NCBI GenBank assembly: GCA_034096865.1
Contig: JAWQFJ010001854.1
Span: forward strand, 99,228 to 163,227
Direction: 5' to 3'
DNA: 64,000 nucleotides
DNA from: Theodoxus fluviatilis
Lineage: Eukaryota > Mollusca > Gastropoda > Cycloneritida > Neritidae
The notes below the pieces were generated by a model that worked only from the letters and a program-made list of their open reading frames with translations, did not search any database and had not been told where the DNA came from. This document shows positions 1-10,250 of the stretch, one piece after another. Made by a program: the position numbers and the translations under genes. How positions within the stretch are numbered: the stretch's first letter is position 1; each line of letters starts with the position of its first letter.

Positions 1-120
1 GCGAGGCGGCGACTTGGGACGGGGGGGTGACTTGCCTCTGGGGGGCGCCTTGAGAGGGGGGGAGGTGCCCATGCTCTGGTCGGCCTGACGGCCCTGACCT
101 TTGACTGGCGTCTTGGCTGC
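1..120 (-). CDS. CEP120: CEP120 exon 8, linker (partial)
   Basis: An open frame of 40 codons continues the phase of exon 7 and runs off the left edge. The acceptor AACACAG follows a pyrimidine-rich (TTCA)n stretch. The product is rich in Lys, Pro and Ser ([10 protein letters not shown], then [17 protein letters not shown]). This fits the poorly conserved basic, proline-rich linker of CEP120, but sequence identity is weak, so the call rests on phase, splice site, composition and position. Confidence 0.72.
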
Positions 121-3100
121 CTGTGTTGCAAGAATGAATGCATGAATGAACAAAATGAACGAATGAATGAGTGAATGAATGAATGAATGGGTCAATAAAT
201 GGATGGAGGGAGGAATGAACAAACAAATTAATGGAGTCAATTAAAACAAGAAGGGCAAAGCCCATATGACTCACATGCTTGATCTTGACCTTTATATGAC
301 CTTGACCTTCATGTGACCTTCAAGGTCAAGGTCAAACAACTAAACCTACCAATGACATCATACACTAAGAAATGCTTTACACATTTTTCCTACCAAAATA
401 CATGTGGCCTTGATCCAAGGTCAAGGTCATCCAAGGTCATGCAACACAAAGCTGTTAATTCAAGACATAGGAAGCACAATGGTGCTTATTGGCACTTTCT
501 ACCATGAGATATGGTCACTTTTAGTGGTTCACCACCCCATTTTGGTCACATTTCATAAGGGTCAGTGACCTTGACCTTGATGATATGTGACCAAATGTGT
601 TTTATGATGAAAGTATAACATGTGTACTACAATGTTATGAAGTTTGGAAGAGTTATCTTCCATAGTTCAGGGTCAAGGTCACTTCAAAATATGTATACAA
701 TCCAACTTTGAAGAGCTCTTGTGACCTTGACCTTGAAGCAAGGTCAACCAAACTGGTATCAAAAGATAGGGCTTACTTTGCCCTATATACCATATATAGG
801 TGAGGTATCCAATCTCAAAAACGTCCGAGAAAATTGAGAAAATGTGAAAAATGGCTGTTTTTTTAGACATTTATGGCCCCTGCGACCTTGACCTTGAAGC
901 AAGGTCAAGTCACTATGTATGTTTTTTTATGCCTTGCCATCATACACCACCATGCCACATTTGCTATTGATAGATTTAATAGTCTCCGAGAAAAATCCAA
1001 CGTTAAAGTTTTTTCCAGACACCTGGTCGCCCGCCCAGACGCCCGGATGCCGGAACGCCCGGACGGACGAAACGGGTGAGTACATAGACTCACTTTTGCT
1101 TCGCATGTGAGTAAAAAATGTATGAGTAGCTAAATGGCTGAAAAATATATGAACGAACGAACAAATGAACAAACGAATGAATGAATGAAGTGTTATGGCC
1201 TATCAACCTCTGAAGGCTATCTTAGTATCTATGGCCACTGACCTCAAAAATATTTGGAGCTGGTGTGAGTGAGTGCAAGTCATCTTGATTTCCTAAGTTA
1301 TTCACCTTTTACCAGATGCATATGTTGACTCGGTGGGTCTATTCTTACCTCCAGCCCAGAGGGGATAGTGTTACATTGTGTTACAGAAGAGAAAATCAAG
1401 GGCAGGCATAGGATGGAACAGCAACATGACAACATCAGGCAGCGTGCAAGTGCTCATTCACAATCTTGCAGAAATCAGGTCTTGAAAAGGATGAGGTTTG
1501 AAACAAAGGTTCAATTCAAGCATGTCAACAAGAGGGTGGGTTGGGGGTGGGGGTAGGTGGGGTGGGGTGGGGAGGGGGGGGGGGGGGGGGGGGGGGCAAC
1601 CCCGAGCTCTATCATCCCCCTCAAAAAAAGAAAATTCATTTTCCACATAGGGAAAATGTGGTAGTGAGCAGAGTTATTTCATAGCATCTGACCTGCAGGA
1701 TCTTACTGCAGAGAGGCCTCTGTAATACCAATTCAAAAGAGAGAATGTTCCATCGCTCAAAAAGCAAGCAAACAAGAGATAGATGAATGACTACAGTGCC
1801 TGAGGGATTGATGCAGTACAAAACTGCAGCACCAAACTGCAAGAAGGAGAGGGGAGAGAAGCAAGGGAAAGGGACCCCATTGAAAAGAAGGACAGAGAAG
1901 GAAAGACAAGACAGGGAAGGCAAAGGGAAGGACAGGAGACATGGGTAACAACAAAGGTGCATTTTTTTATTGCAACTTTCCACCAATTGACGGGTGCTCA
2001 TACCGCGCATTTCACACGCTTTTACCCCCGGGTCATCGGGCTGCGCATTTCACACACTTTTACCCCCGGGTCATCGGGCTGCTCTTTATTATCACTCCAG
2101 CGCCATCTCAACTTTCTGGTGAGCATGCAACCATGGCTAGCCTTCACAATTTTCCATCTCAGCCCTCACGGGTACCTGTTCTACCCCTGGGTGGGGAGAA
2201 GCAAAGTGAGGAAAACATCTTGCTCATGGACACAACTCTAGGATCTGCACGGCTTGGAATGCTACACCCACTAGCTGCAAGCCACTGCAGGTAAAGCAGC
2301 TAACCACTCTGCCACAAAGCCCCAGAGGATGGATGGATGGACGGATGGACAGACAGACGGATGGACAGATGGACAGACGGACGGATGGACGGATGGACAG
2401 ACGGACGGATGGACGGATGGACAGACGGATGGATGGATGGATGGATGGACAGACGGACGGATGGACGGATGGACAGACGGACGGATGGATGGATGGATGG
2501 AGTTTTACTGCCTGTCAGTCTTTGTAGGCTATGTAAGGTCATTAAGCATGAAAATCACTAGAAGAGTTTAGAGTAAGTGCAAATAAAATGATGATGTCTC
2601 TATTTACTAATAGTGTAGGGAGACATGGTGGGTCTAAAGGCCCCAGGGAACAGAGAATAGAGAGGTAGAGAGAGGACAGATGGAAAGAAGAGCAGAGCAA
2701 ATGGAGAGGTGGAGGTTTGAAGAGGTCACAGGTAACACAGACAAGAACAAGAGTGGAAAGCAAAGTAATACAGGACAGAAGGAGAGCAAGGAAAGAGAAA
2801 CTTCTGAAAGAGGTGGCTATGCAGAAATACATCCTCTGGGTTTAAAGGGTAATGTTTCCAACAAAAATCAGTGAATGTTGGAAATATGAAATCATCAAAG
2901 TAGTCACTGAGCAATGCAAAATCATTTCGTGATCACAAATGAAAGTTAGTTCATCTGCCTTGAGCCCATGAAGAAGAAATCATAAATGAATTATCATTTA
3001 TATGGACAAGTTGAAGATGACAAGATATTTCAGACTTACCATGTCCACCTTCCTCAGCTCTATCACCACACCAATGGCAGGCAAAAACTCAGAGCTGACA

Positions 3101-3451
3101 TCAGCCAGTTGTCTTTGGCTCTGATTGGGAGGAATCAACTGCAAGCAAGTCAATCAATTTCATCAGAAAAGAGAAAACAGAAGAAAAAAAATCACCACAA
3201 TAACATTCTGGATCAAATCATTCATGATTTGTGGACATCACATTAGTTTAGACTGTCATAGAGTAGAATGCACGTTATCATTTAGTTTCATCACAAATAT
3301 TTACACTTATTTCATACTATGCATAAATTCCTAATCATTTTCCACTCTTATCCAAAATTCCTGAAAGTGTAACAACTACTTACATATACATCAAGACTTC
3401 CTCATTTGGTCACTTATGTGGTAAGGTCATTTCAGCATGCCGACCGAAAAT

Positions 3452-3516
<65 letters not shown>

Positions 3517-6500
3517 CACACTCCCACACACCCACACAGACACAAACACAAACACACCACACCTGGAAAGCCCCCTCAATGGTGACAGGCTTCATGAAGA
3601 TCTCGGTGCTGCCTGGCTTCAGCAGAGAGCTGAGTGGAATCTCGCAGCTGCCCAGGGACTGGTTTCCACAGCACAGGTGGATCTGGATGAAAATACAAAT
3701 AAACAGCATCTTTCCAGTACAGCTGTCTCTCTCAAACTTATAAAGTCATGTCATAAAGAATTCATATACATTTTTTAAAGTAAATAAAATGTGTATCATT
3801 TTTCCCTCTCAAGTCCTTACAGCCATCTAACTCCCCTCTACAACTTCCCAGGAATTCAAGTCCACAAAGCACATTATATATGAAGATCTTCATGTCATAC
3901 AATACAATACAATACAATACAACTTTATTTGTCCCACAACAGGCAATTCAAGTACTTCAAGTACACTTTATGAGGCAGCAATAAAATAATCAAATAATAA
4001 TCATAGTAGAAGAATACATAAGAATAATGTGATAGGATAAATACAGTATTTATCCTATCACTATATTCGAAAAGAAACAGCACACTCGCACGCACACACA
4101 CTCCCTGCAAACCTCAGCCTCCACAGCACATCACAGACAACACCAACACAAGCAAGTTTGCTCAAGAACAAGGCAATGGATACTTCATGTCAGATGCTGA
4201 TATTTGCACATTATGGCTTCTGCTACTTGTCCCTTCATCAGCTTCAAATAATGATAACAATAATCTAATGATAATGGTAATCTAATGATAATGGTAATCT
4301 AATGATAATGGTAATCTAATGATAATGGTAATCTAATGATAATGCTAATCTAATGATAATGGTAATCTAGTGAAAATGGTAATCTTATGAAAATGGTAAT
4401 CTAATGATAATGGTAATCTAATGATAATGGTAATCTAGTGAAAATGGTAATCTAATGATAATGGTAATCTAATGATAATGGTAATCTAATGATAATGGTA
4501 ATCTAATGAAAATGGTAATCTAATGATAATGGTAATCTAATGATAATGGTAATCTAGTGAAAATGGTAATCTAATGATAATGGTAATCTAATGATAATGG
4601 TAATCTAATGATAATGGTAATCTAATGATAATGGTAATCTAATGATAATGGTAATCTAATGATAATGCTAATCTAATGATAATGGTAATCTAGTGAAAAT
4701 GGTAATCTTATGAAAATGGTAATCTAATGATAATGGTAATCTAATGATAATGGTAATCTAGTGAAAATGGTAATCTAATGATAATGGTAATCTAATGATA
4801 ATGGTAATCTAATGATAATGGTAATCTAATGATAATGGTAATCTAATGATAATGGTAATCTAGTGAAAATGGTAATCTAATGATAATGGTAATCTAGTGA
4901 AAATGGTAATCTAATGATAATGGTAATCTAGTGAAAATGATCATGATAATCTAGTGATCATGATCATGATAATCTAATGATAACAAGAAAATTTTTATTT
5001 TTGTCCTTTTTTGAGGAAATTCCTTTGGGAAATTTCAGCCCCAGTCACTGTTGTGCAGCACCCAGAGACCAATTTTACTCCTTTGTAGGAGAGTCAATGT
5101 GGGTGAAGCACCTTGCTCAAGTATGCAACTCTGGGATCTGTGCAGCTTTGAACACTGCACAAGCCACTGCAGGTCAAACGCTTCATCATCTCAGCTACTG
5201 AGCCCCACAATACGTCAACCATCTGACACAGGACTGGAAACATCAAGGACAAAAAGAGTCGGTCAACAAAGGATAAGATGGAAGGATGGATGGATAGAGT
5301 TTTACAGCATATCAGCCTTGGTATTCTATGCAAGGCCATGTAACGAAAAAACTTTTGAACTGGTTAGAAAAAGTGGATGCCAAGTCAATATTTCACTTGT
5401 AATTCATCTCTTATGAAATTCATAGGGAGAAGCGGTGGGTTGATTTTTACTGCCAACCCACAGGGGGCAGGATAACATGGAGGCAACCAAGAGAAGACAA
5501 CCTAAATGCTGTTGAAAGGAGAGGTGAAAAAAGTGTCCTAATGTAGCCCAGTAGTCTTATCAAGACTCCATGCTGCATGAGGAGATCCACGAGACTGGGG
5601 CCACTGTCATGACCAAATAATAAAAACACTTCTAACTGCCAGGATGTTCCCTGTGGCTCACCTTGCCGGTCCCAAGCCTGGATAAAGAAGGAGGGTTGGG
5701 CGTGGCGTGGGGTTAGCACCCCACCCCACAAAACACACTTGCTACTGAAATCACAACAGTACTATCCCAGCAAGAGTCTGGTCGAGAAAATTCTCCCTCG
5801 GAGGGGCCCATGATGCATGCTGGTGAAAGCCTACAGGAAGACAGTTCATCGACAAACCTTCTGACCACAGCCAAAGCAGACAAGGAGAAGATGAGTAGTT
5901 AGCGAGGCAAGAGCTGCCAGACTGACATGTGCCCAGCTGAGGAAAGCTGCCCAGAACTAGGTCCGTTGGCGTGGTGTGGTTGTGGCTCTATGCTTCTCAG
6001 GGACACCACAGGAATAAGTCAAGCAAGTAAGTAATGCACATTCAGCTTGTGTCATCCAGTTGTTCAGATCATCACACTACCTGCAGTCCTGGCTGGTTCT
6101 GGAAGAAGGTTCGAAGCACATCCACACTGCTTCGGAGTCTGACAGAGGCCCGCTCTGCAGGGAAGTTGGGGTTGATGAGGTCGGAGAAAACCTGGTTGGT
6201 CACATCATTGCCAAGCAGGGAGTAGTAAAAAAAGTAGCCGCCCCCTGCTGGCAGTGTCAAGCTGCTGGGAATCAGCTGGAAGGCAAATTGGAAGGATGCA
6301 TGACCTTGGTTCAAATCTGTAAGAAGGTGAGATTAAAACAAAAATAAGTGTGTACATGTATGCATAAACCTGATATTATTTAATACAATTCAAAAAGGAG
6401 ATAAGCAGGATTTTGTTTTATTATTTCATTTGCAAGGAATTGCAATATCAGCGCATAGTATAAAATGTTCTACTGCTGTTAGGTGTCGTTAAAACATGTA

Positions 6501-6870
6501 TTTTCTCTGTTGCATGCAGCTGTAATTAAATGAATATTCCAACAAAACATGCCCCAACTGCAAAATCAGAGCTTTTTTCAGAGCTTCTAGAAACATGGCC
6601 TTAGTGAGATGGATGAGTAGACAGATGGACAGGCAGGCACAGCGACAGAGACAGAGAGTCACTGCAAGACAGAAAGACTGATGCATACCTGTGCCAAATT
6701 GGCAGCATAGGCAATGGTCACAGAGATGGTGAAGTTCTCGGAGCACTTCTTGGCAGGCCCAATCTGGTAGTAGCCCTCATCTTCATTCAGCACCGGCACC
6801 AGACTCCGCAGGTCCAGAATGCTGGTGCTGGGACTCCCACTCAAAGGCACTAGACAACACCACACAGAAC

Positions 6871-6931
<61 letters not shown>

Positions 6932-9532
6932 TATCAAATGTCACTACGGTTGTTAATGTCATCATCATCATTGTATTTCTAATGTGCCTTTTTCTTCAGG
7001 AATATTCATTCCAGATCACAACAAGAGCAGTGTCAGATGTGAGTAACATGGTAGAATACTAGAAATCACTCCAGATAATTCTCCCTCCAGGCCTCTGCAT
7101 ATCAGGAATCGTGTACTCCAGCCCAACAGATAAATTGATACAAGTGGGGTGGGAGTGGGGGTGGAGGAGGGGGGATGGGGGGGGAGGAAAGATAGACAAG
7201 AAGGCAGATGGAGGGGATAATTCACCTTTAATGGAGAGGGAGCCTGCCTTCTCCTGGGGTTCCTGGCTCTTGGAGCTGGTGTCCAGGTACAGTGCCAGAC
7301 AGATCTCCGGTGTCACCTTGTGATACTTGCTGTGTAGCAGTGGATACCACTTCATCTAAAATGTATTCAAACGTATATACATATACGAAGGCAGCATCAG
7401 CGAGTGCTCTGGAGTGCATCTGAGCATGGATGTGACATGCAGACTAGAAGTCCTGGTCAGCCACGGTAGCCTGGAAGTCGTCAGCAGCAACTGTTTCTCA
7501 TGTCACTAAATACTGATTCTCCAGGCTGAGAGTGGATTACCCCACTATGAACTTAGCCCACACAGGTCCGTTGTGCAATTATGCAATTCATCAACCACAA
7601 CCGCCACTGCCACAAATAAAGCACAAGATTCTGGCATGCTCGAGTCATTGCACAAAGTCTACAGTTCATAGCTGATTTAGATAGGTTTTCAGCCCTGCAT
7701 TGAAGTCTGTCACTGTCAGGGAGGACAACTTTCGCAACATTTCAGTGATTTTGTTCTGCATTTGGACATACACTACATTCATTATATGGCAACCTTTAGT
7801 GCTGTTGACCATCAGAAATGGGTACAACTTCATCTGTTATATATTCAAGCATACATATTGCAGCAATATACAGTGATATCACTATGTGTCACTTCATCTG
7901 AAATGTGTAATATCCACAGAGGATGAATACATGCATGCATGCATGGATGGATGGATGGATGGATGGATGGATGGATGGATGGATGGGTGGGTGGGTGGGT
8001 GGGTGGGTGGGTGGGTGGGTGGATGGATGGATGGATGGATGGATGGATGGATGGATGGATGGCTGGCTGGATGGATGGATGGATGGAGGGAGGGATGGAG
8101 GGATGGGTGGGTGGATATTTATGACCAATTAGCTAATGCAGGCTATTTAAGGCCATTGTTCAGCAACAATCATCTGAGTTGGTTAGAAAAGGAACAAGTC
8201 AAGTCATGATTCCCCTTTTCATTCCCCTCTAACAAATTCCATAGGGAGATGAAGTTGATTAATTCTTACTCCCAACCCACAGAGGGATAATATCCACTGA
8301 GAGTTGCAATAATACACAGAGTGATCTATAACATCTTCTCTGCACTGCAATGATATAGACACAACCAGAGATCCAGGGTGACATCACTGTGATCAACAGA
8401 TGATTAGAACATAAACTGTACATGAGAATGTGGCCTCATGTCACTACCAGAAAATATGTTCTGCATAGCCATCTCCAACCTCACCACGAGAGCTCACCTG
8501 CTTTTTGGAGGTTGCAGAGCGGATGTCCAGTACCACATATCCCACAGCCTCTTTGAGTGTGCTGCTGGCATCATATGCATAGCACTGGATCTTGATGGAC
8601 GTGCGCTGCAGCCTGTGTTGAGCCAGCGCCTTCTTGTCCAACTCCCAAGCTAACTCCTGAGAGAAGTCAGGACCTTCTCCATGATCAACTGGATCTGTTG
8701 CCAACAGTTCCCCTTGAAACCTTGCTTCTGCTATAAGTTGATGCTTGGGGCGCTTTGGAAAATGCCGCCCTGAATAGGAGGGAAAAAAAGAAAGAACAGA
8801 ATGAGTGTGGGGGTGGGGGTGGGGGGGGGGGGGGGGGGGGGTGGGTGTGGTGGGGGGCAAATGATACATGGTAATTTAAAGTTATAGGAATTAAGCAAAG
8901 TCGTGTCTCCAACAATTGTTGTGATAAACGATTTATACAAGGCAGTGTAATCGTATCTTTAACAACTTGTAACAGTGTAAGCAAAGATAGTAGATGGATT
9001 TACACATGATCATTGGTGTAAGCATAAGCAACTGGTTGCACTACACTTAAGATGGTCATTAGAGAATGCATGCACAATGTCGTTGCAGTTACATATTTTC
9101 TGCAATGCAGAAACCGCAGCTTTGCCGACCGATACTGCAATACTGTTGGTGCCCTCGCGTACCCACCTACACTGACTACAGAGACTGCGTGTGCTATCTT
9201 GGAAACATGCACTAGTAAGGCATTACTAGCAGAGCTTCAGTATTTATCTGATGAATAGACCAGCCTAAGTAAGTATGGCATTGTCTTCTTTTTTAAATCA
9301 TTGCTTTGAAATGCATCGTCTTACATCTCGTGCAAAGAATGGATAGAGTTAATGGTATTTTATACACTGTGATAGAGCATGGCGCTGGTTTCGCAGACGA
9401 GATCAGACCTGTCCGTGCAGATTCACCAGCAAATGCTCAAGACCCAACATACATTAATCCATTCTGAGAAATCTTCGTATTGATACCTTCGAGCACTGAG
9501 ATGACGACTAAGTGCTTGTCCTTGTCCCCCAT
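1..9532 (-). CDS. CEP120: CEP120, centrosomal protein of 120 kDa (5' part, 8 exons, cut by left edge)
   Basis: Gene-level entry; CDS exons in order are 9487-9532, 8498-8769, 7226-7355, 6689-6849, 6081-6275, 3563-3682, 3040-3138 and 1-120. All junctions are GT-AG and the reading phases agree, giving about 381 residues. Seen: strings close to animal CEP120, for example [10 protein letters not shown] near residue 16, [68 protein letters not shown] and PVTIEGAF. Known of the family: CEP120 is a daughter-centriole-enriched protein needed for centriole elongation, with N-terminal C2 domains, a linker, another C2 domain and a C-terminal coiled coil. Only the N-terminal C2 region (about residues 5-310) and the linker start lie here; the coiled coil must be beyond the left edge. 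It is transcribed divergently from CSNK1G. No disabling change is seen. Confidence 0.95.
121..248. repeat. (TGAA)n microsatellite
   Basis: Imperfect TGAA/GAAT array at about 131-235 in CEP120 intron 7. A similar GAAC/GAAT array lies at about 1150-1190, on the other side of the dispersed repeat at 249-1112, so that repeat seems to have landed inside a tetranucleotide array. Confidence 0.85.
249..1112 (-). repeat. AGGTCA-rich dispersed repeat, copy A
   Basis: Reverse-orientation copy of a family also at 20489-21808, 41812-42635 and 55964-58112. One end (here the right) is the hairpin-forming ACTCAC...GTGAGT tip; the other reads AAGGGCAAAGCCCATATGAC. Between them are blocks with TGACCTTGACC motifs, a CpG-rich stretch near 1020-1080 and the shared AACGTTAAAGTTTTT block. 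There is no long ORF or transposase. The class is unknown. Confidence 0.9.
1113..1962. other. CEP120 intron 7: no gene seen; G-rich run
   Basis: Intronic sequence without a recognisable exon. At about 1530-1598 the plus strand is almost pure G (GGGTGGG then a run of more than 20 G), a strong candidate for G-quadruplex or triplex structure. Open frames here are low-complexity. Confidence 0.7.
1963..2328 (-). mobile_element. tRNA-derived SINE-like unit with 38-bp tandem duplication
   Basis: About 2009-2085 holds two tandem copies of a 38-bp segment containing TTTTACCCCCGGGTCATCGG. Read on the minus strand, about 2260-2325 contains TGGCAGAGTGGTTAGCTGC, like an A box of a Leu/Ser-type tRNA. A related segment is at 5040-5210 (shared GCAAGCCACTGCAGGT-like stretch). 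The family is unassigned. Confidence 0.5.
2328..2640 (-). repeat. GGAT-tailed repeat, copy 1, with (GGAT/GGAC)n tail
   Basis: A GGATGGAC array (about 2328-2500) is joined to a body at 2500-2640 reading GTTTTACTGCC...GTAGGCTAT...AAAATCACTAGAAGAGT...GTAGGGAGAC. The same order of motifs, in reverse, occurs at 58960-59275 and 59920-60095; related degenerate bodies follow GGAT tracts at 5283-5470 and 8050-8290. The microsatellite is best seen as the tail of a dispersed element. Frames here translate to meaningless M-D-G-W or H-P-S-I strings. Confidence 0.75.
2641..3039. other. CEP120 intron 7: nothing recognised
   Basis: Purine-rich intronic DNA without a supported exon, RNA gene or repeat boundary. 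Confidence 0.6.
3040..3138 (-). CDS. CEP120: CEP120 exon 7
   Basis: 99 bp, 33 codons (residues 309-341), phase 0; acceptor CTTGCTTGCAG, donor GTAAGT. It reads [20 protein letters not shown], then [13 protein letters not shown], aligning with the LDPPNRAKQ...VGVSVALQREGID region that closes the second C2-like domain of vertebrate CEP120. Confidence 0.9.
3453..3560. repeat. (CA)n microsatellite next to the CEP120 exon 6 donor
   Basis: (CA)n at about 3453-3530 followed by CACACC variants up to the exon edge. In the transcript the intron begins directly with a UG-rich tract. Confidence 0.95.
3563..3682 (-). CDS. CEP120: CEP120 exon 6
   Basis: 120 bp, 40 codons (residues 269-308), phase 0; acceptor TTCATCCAG, donor GTGTGG running straight into a GT-rich tract. 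It reads [25 protein letters not shown] and PVTIEGAFQ, as in vertebrate CEP120. Confidence 0.96.
3899..4085 (-). mobile_element. LINE 3' end fragment (Rex1/CR1-like tail)
   Basis: On the minus strand the segment ends GGGACAAATAAAGTTG followed by (TTGTA)n, the structure of a non-LTR retrotransposon 3' end with a polyadenylation-like AATAAA and a short microsatellite tail. No reverse-transcriptase coding is left; the 5' boundary is unclear. Confidence 0.55.
4247..4985. repeat. 17-bp minisatellite with 323-bp higher-order repeat
   Basis: About 43 units of AATCTAATGATAATGGT in CEP120 intron 5. Variants (AATCTAGTGAAAATGGT, AATCTTATGAAAATGGT and a GCT-ending unit) recur in the same order. The GCT variant is at 4344 and 4667, and the CTTATG variant starts at 4381 and 4704; both pairs are 323 bp apart, which is 19 units. 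Confidence 0.97.
5035..5282 (-). mobile_element. SINE-like unit related to 1963-2328
   Basis: Contains CTTGCTCAAGTATGCAACTC and a tRNA-like head read on the minus strand (GGGGCTCAGTAGCTGAGATG). The minus strand GAGCAAGGTGCTTCACCCA resembles a conserved core motif of several aquatic-animal SINEs. This is inference from motifs only. Confidence 0.45.
5283..5470 (-). repeat. GGAT-tailed repeat, copy 2 (degenerate)
   Basis: Short GGATGGATGG followed by GAGTTTTACAGC, TATCAGCC, CTATGCAAGGCCATG and GCCAACCCACAG. The same motif order occurs at 8050-8290 and, more loosely, at 2500-2640. Confidence 0.65.
5471..6080. other. CEP120 intron 5: nothing recognised
   Basis: No exon between the exon 5 donor and about 5470; vertebrate CEP120 reads directly from the exon 5 end to the exon 6 start here, so none is expected. 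The 94-residue minus-strand frame at 5447-5731 has no recognisable domain. Confidence 0.65.
6081..6275 (-). CDS. CEP120: CEP120 exon 5
   Basis: 195 bp, 65 codons (residues 204-268), phase 0 at both ends; acceptor GCCTTCCAG, donor GTAGTG. It contains [34 protein letters not shown], strongly conserved in CEP120. Confidence 0.96.
6276..6688. other. CEP120 intron 4: nothing recognised
   Basis: 413-bp intron without a further feature that I can support. Confidence 0.7.
6689..6849 (-). CDS. CEP120: CEP120 exon 4
   Basis: 161 bp, residues 150-203; acceptor TTGTCTAG, donor GTATGC. It carries [19 protein letters not shown] and [10 protein letters not shown], the start of the second C2-like domain. 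The acceptor lies about 24 bp from an (ATC)n tract. Confidence 0.95.
6873..6975. repeat. (ATC)n trinucleotide repeat
   Basis: About 19 pure ATC units, then a second short ATC block near 6960, in CEP120 intron 3 close to the exon 4 acceptor. The poly-Met and poly-Asp frames are artefacts of the repeat. Confidence 0.95.
7226..7355 (-). CDS. CEP120: CEP120 exon 3
   Basis: 130 bp, residues 107-149 plus one base; acceptor TTTTAG, donor GTGAAT. It starts [11 protein letters not shown], equivalent to the PKWYQLLSNKY stretch of vertebrate CEP120, and ends in a Ser/Lys/Glu-rich inter-domain segment. The internal ATG at the exon start is not a translation start. Confidence 0.93.
7356..7920. other. CEP120 intron 2: nothing recognised
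   Basis: No supported exon or repeat. It contains two similar segments (GATACCACTTCATCTAAAATG at the exon 3 edge, and TGTCACTTCATCTGAAATGT near 7888), so a partial duplication of the exon 3 acceptor region is possible. Confidence 0.5.
7925..8290 (-). repeat. GGAT-tailed repeat, copy 3, with (ATGG)n/(GGGT)n tail
   Basis: ATGG/GGGT array at about 7930-8115, then a body with GACCAATTAGC, GGCTATTTAAGGCCATTG, AACAAGTCAAGTCATGATT and CCCAACCCACAGAG. The same order of motifs occurs at 5283-5470. It lies in CEP120 intron 2. Confidence 0.8.
8498..8769 (-). CDS. CEP120: CEP120 exon 2 (first C2 domain)
   Basis: 272 bp, residues 16-106, with acceptor CTATTCAG and donor GTGAGC. It contains [41 protein letters not shown] and [11 protein letters not shown], all typical of CEP120. 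It ends in phase 0 after Lys-Lys-Gln. Confidence 0.96.
8770..9486. other. CEP120 intron 1, with G-run
   Basis: Contains a plus-strand G-run interspersed with T at 8805-8858 (poly-C on the transcribed minus strand), 35 bp from the exon 2 acceptor. No other feature is seen. Confidence 0.75.
9487..9532 (-). CDS. CEP120: CEP120 exon 1 (start codon)
   Basis: Encodes [15 protein letters not shown] plus the first base of Gly16, then a GTATCA donor. The short Leu-Val-Val-Ile-Ser-Val-Leu-Glu-Gly strand matches the start of the first C2 domain in animal CEP120. The ATG at 9532-9530 is chosen because it places this strand the usual distance from the N terminus and joins exon 2 in phase. Confidence 0.92.
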
Positions 9533-9585
9533 GCTTATAGCGGCGTCTAAAACATGTCGATTCTATAGTTTCGCGTCGGAGTAGT

Positions 9586-9609
9586 CTACAGTTTGAAAAC
9601 ATCCGCCAT
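9586..9609 (-). other. Possible 7-codon uORF in CEP120 5' leader
   Basis: ATG GCG GAT ... CTG TAG encodes MADVFKL and ends before the CEP120 start at 9532. It matters only if transcription starts upstream of 9609. Confidence 0.35.
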
Positions 9610-10199
9610 GACTCCCTCAGCACGGAAGTGACGACAGAGTTTTGATCAGCTGATGTACAATTGTATCAATCGATTATTTTCGTATTTCAAAAGTACAACC
9701 TTTATATCAAGAAGAAATCATATTTGACTCGTTTATTCAAAGGAGAGACTGGATTCCGATGCTTTTGTTGCTTTAATACGGTTACTTGAGCGTTGTTAGT
9801 AAATAGAAAAGTGAATACCGCCTGGTAACCGGGGGATTCCCTTATGCGCGCACGCAACCGGATGAACTCTTGTTTGCTTCCTTTATGATTAGTCCGATGT
9901 GAAAAAGTAGACCCTCTAGCTGACCGTTATTGTTCAGTCAATATAGATGGATCCATTCACCTAAGTCGTGCACATATTCCAAAAGACTTTAAAGACTACT
10001 CATATTTCTTTTAAGTCTTTTTGTAAGGCTTGTTCCTAAGCGGATTAATATCACTGGTGTAGTCCCCTAGAACGGCCTGAGGAGACAGGAAAACACGGCT
10101 ACCATTGGGATTTATCACCGTATTGTGTGTCCTGATTTACAGATTCTTTGAAATGATCGCAAGAAACAACATCTTCAGTGTTTTGGTTACGTAATCAAG

Positions 10200-10250
10200 A
10201 TGTTGCTTGGCCATGAAAGCCCAACGGATGCTGCAGGTAGAGGGTTTTAA
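10200..10250 (+). other. Possible 16-codon uORF in CSNK1G 5' leader
   Basis: ATG at 10200 reads MLLGHESPTDAAGRGF then TAA, 127 bp before the CSNK1G start. It matters only if the 5' UTR extends this far unspliced. Confidence 0.3.

Noticed and set aside
2300..2571. Met-Asp-Gly-Trp and His-Pro-Ser-Ile repeat proteins.
   Set aside because: All frames of a (GGAT)n array on both strands; the same artefact occurs at 7886-8209.
4247..4985. Possible CRISPR array from the regular repeats.
   Set aside because: Units are 17 bp, contiguous with no spacers, and in an animal intron; it is a minisatellite.
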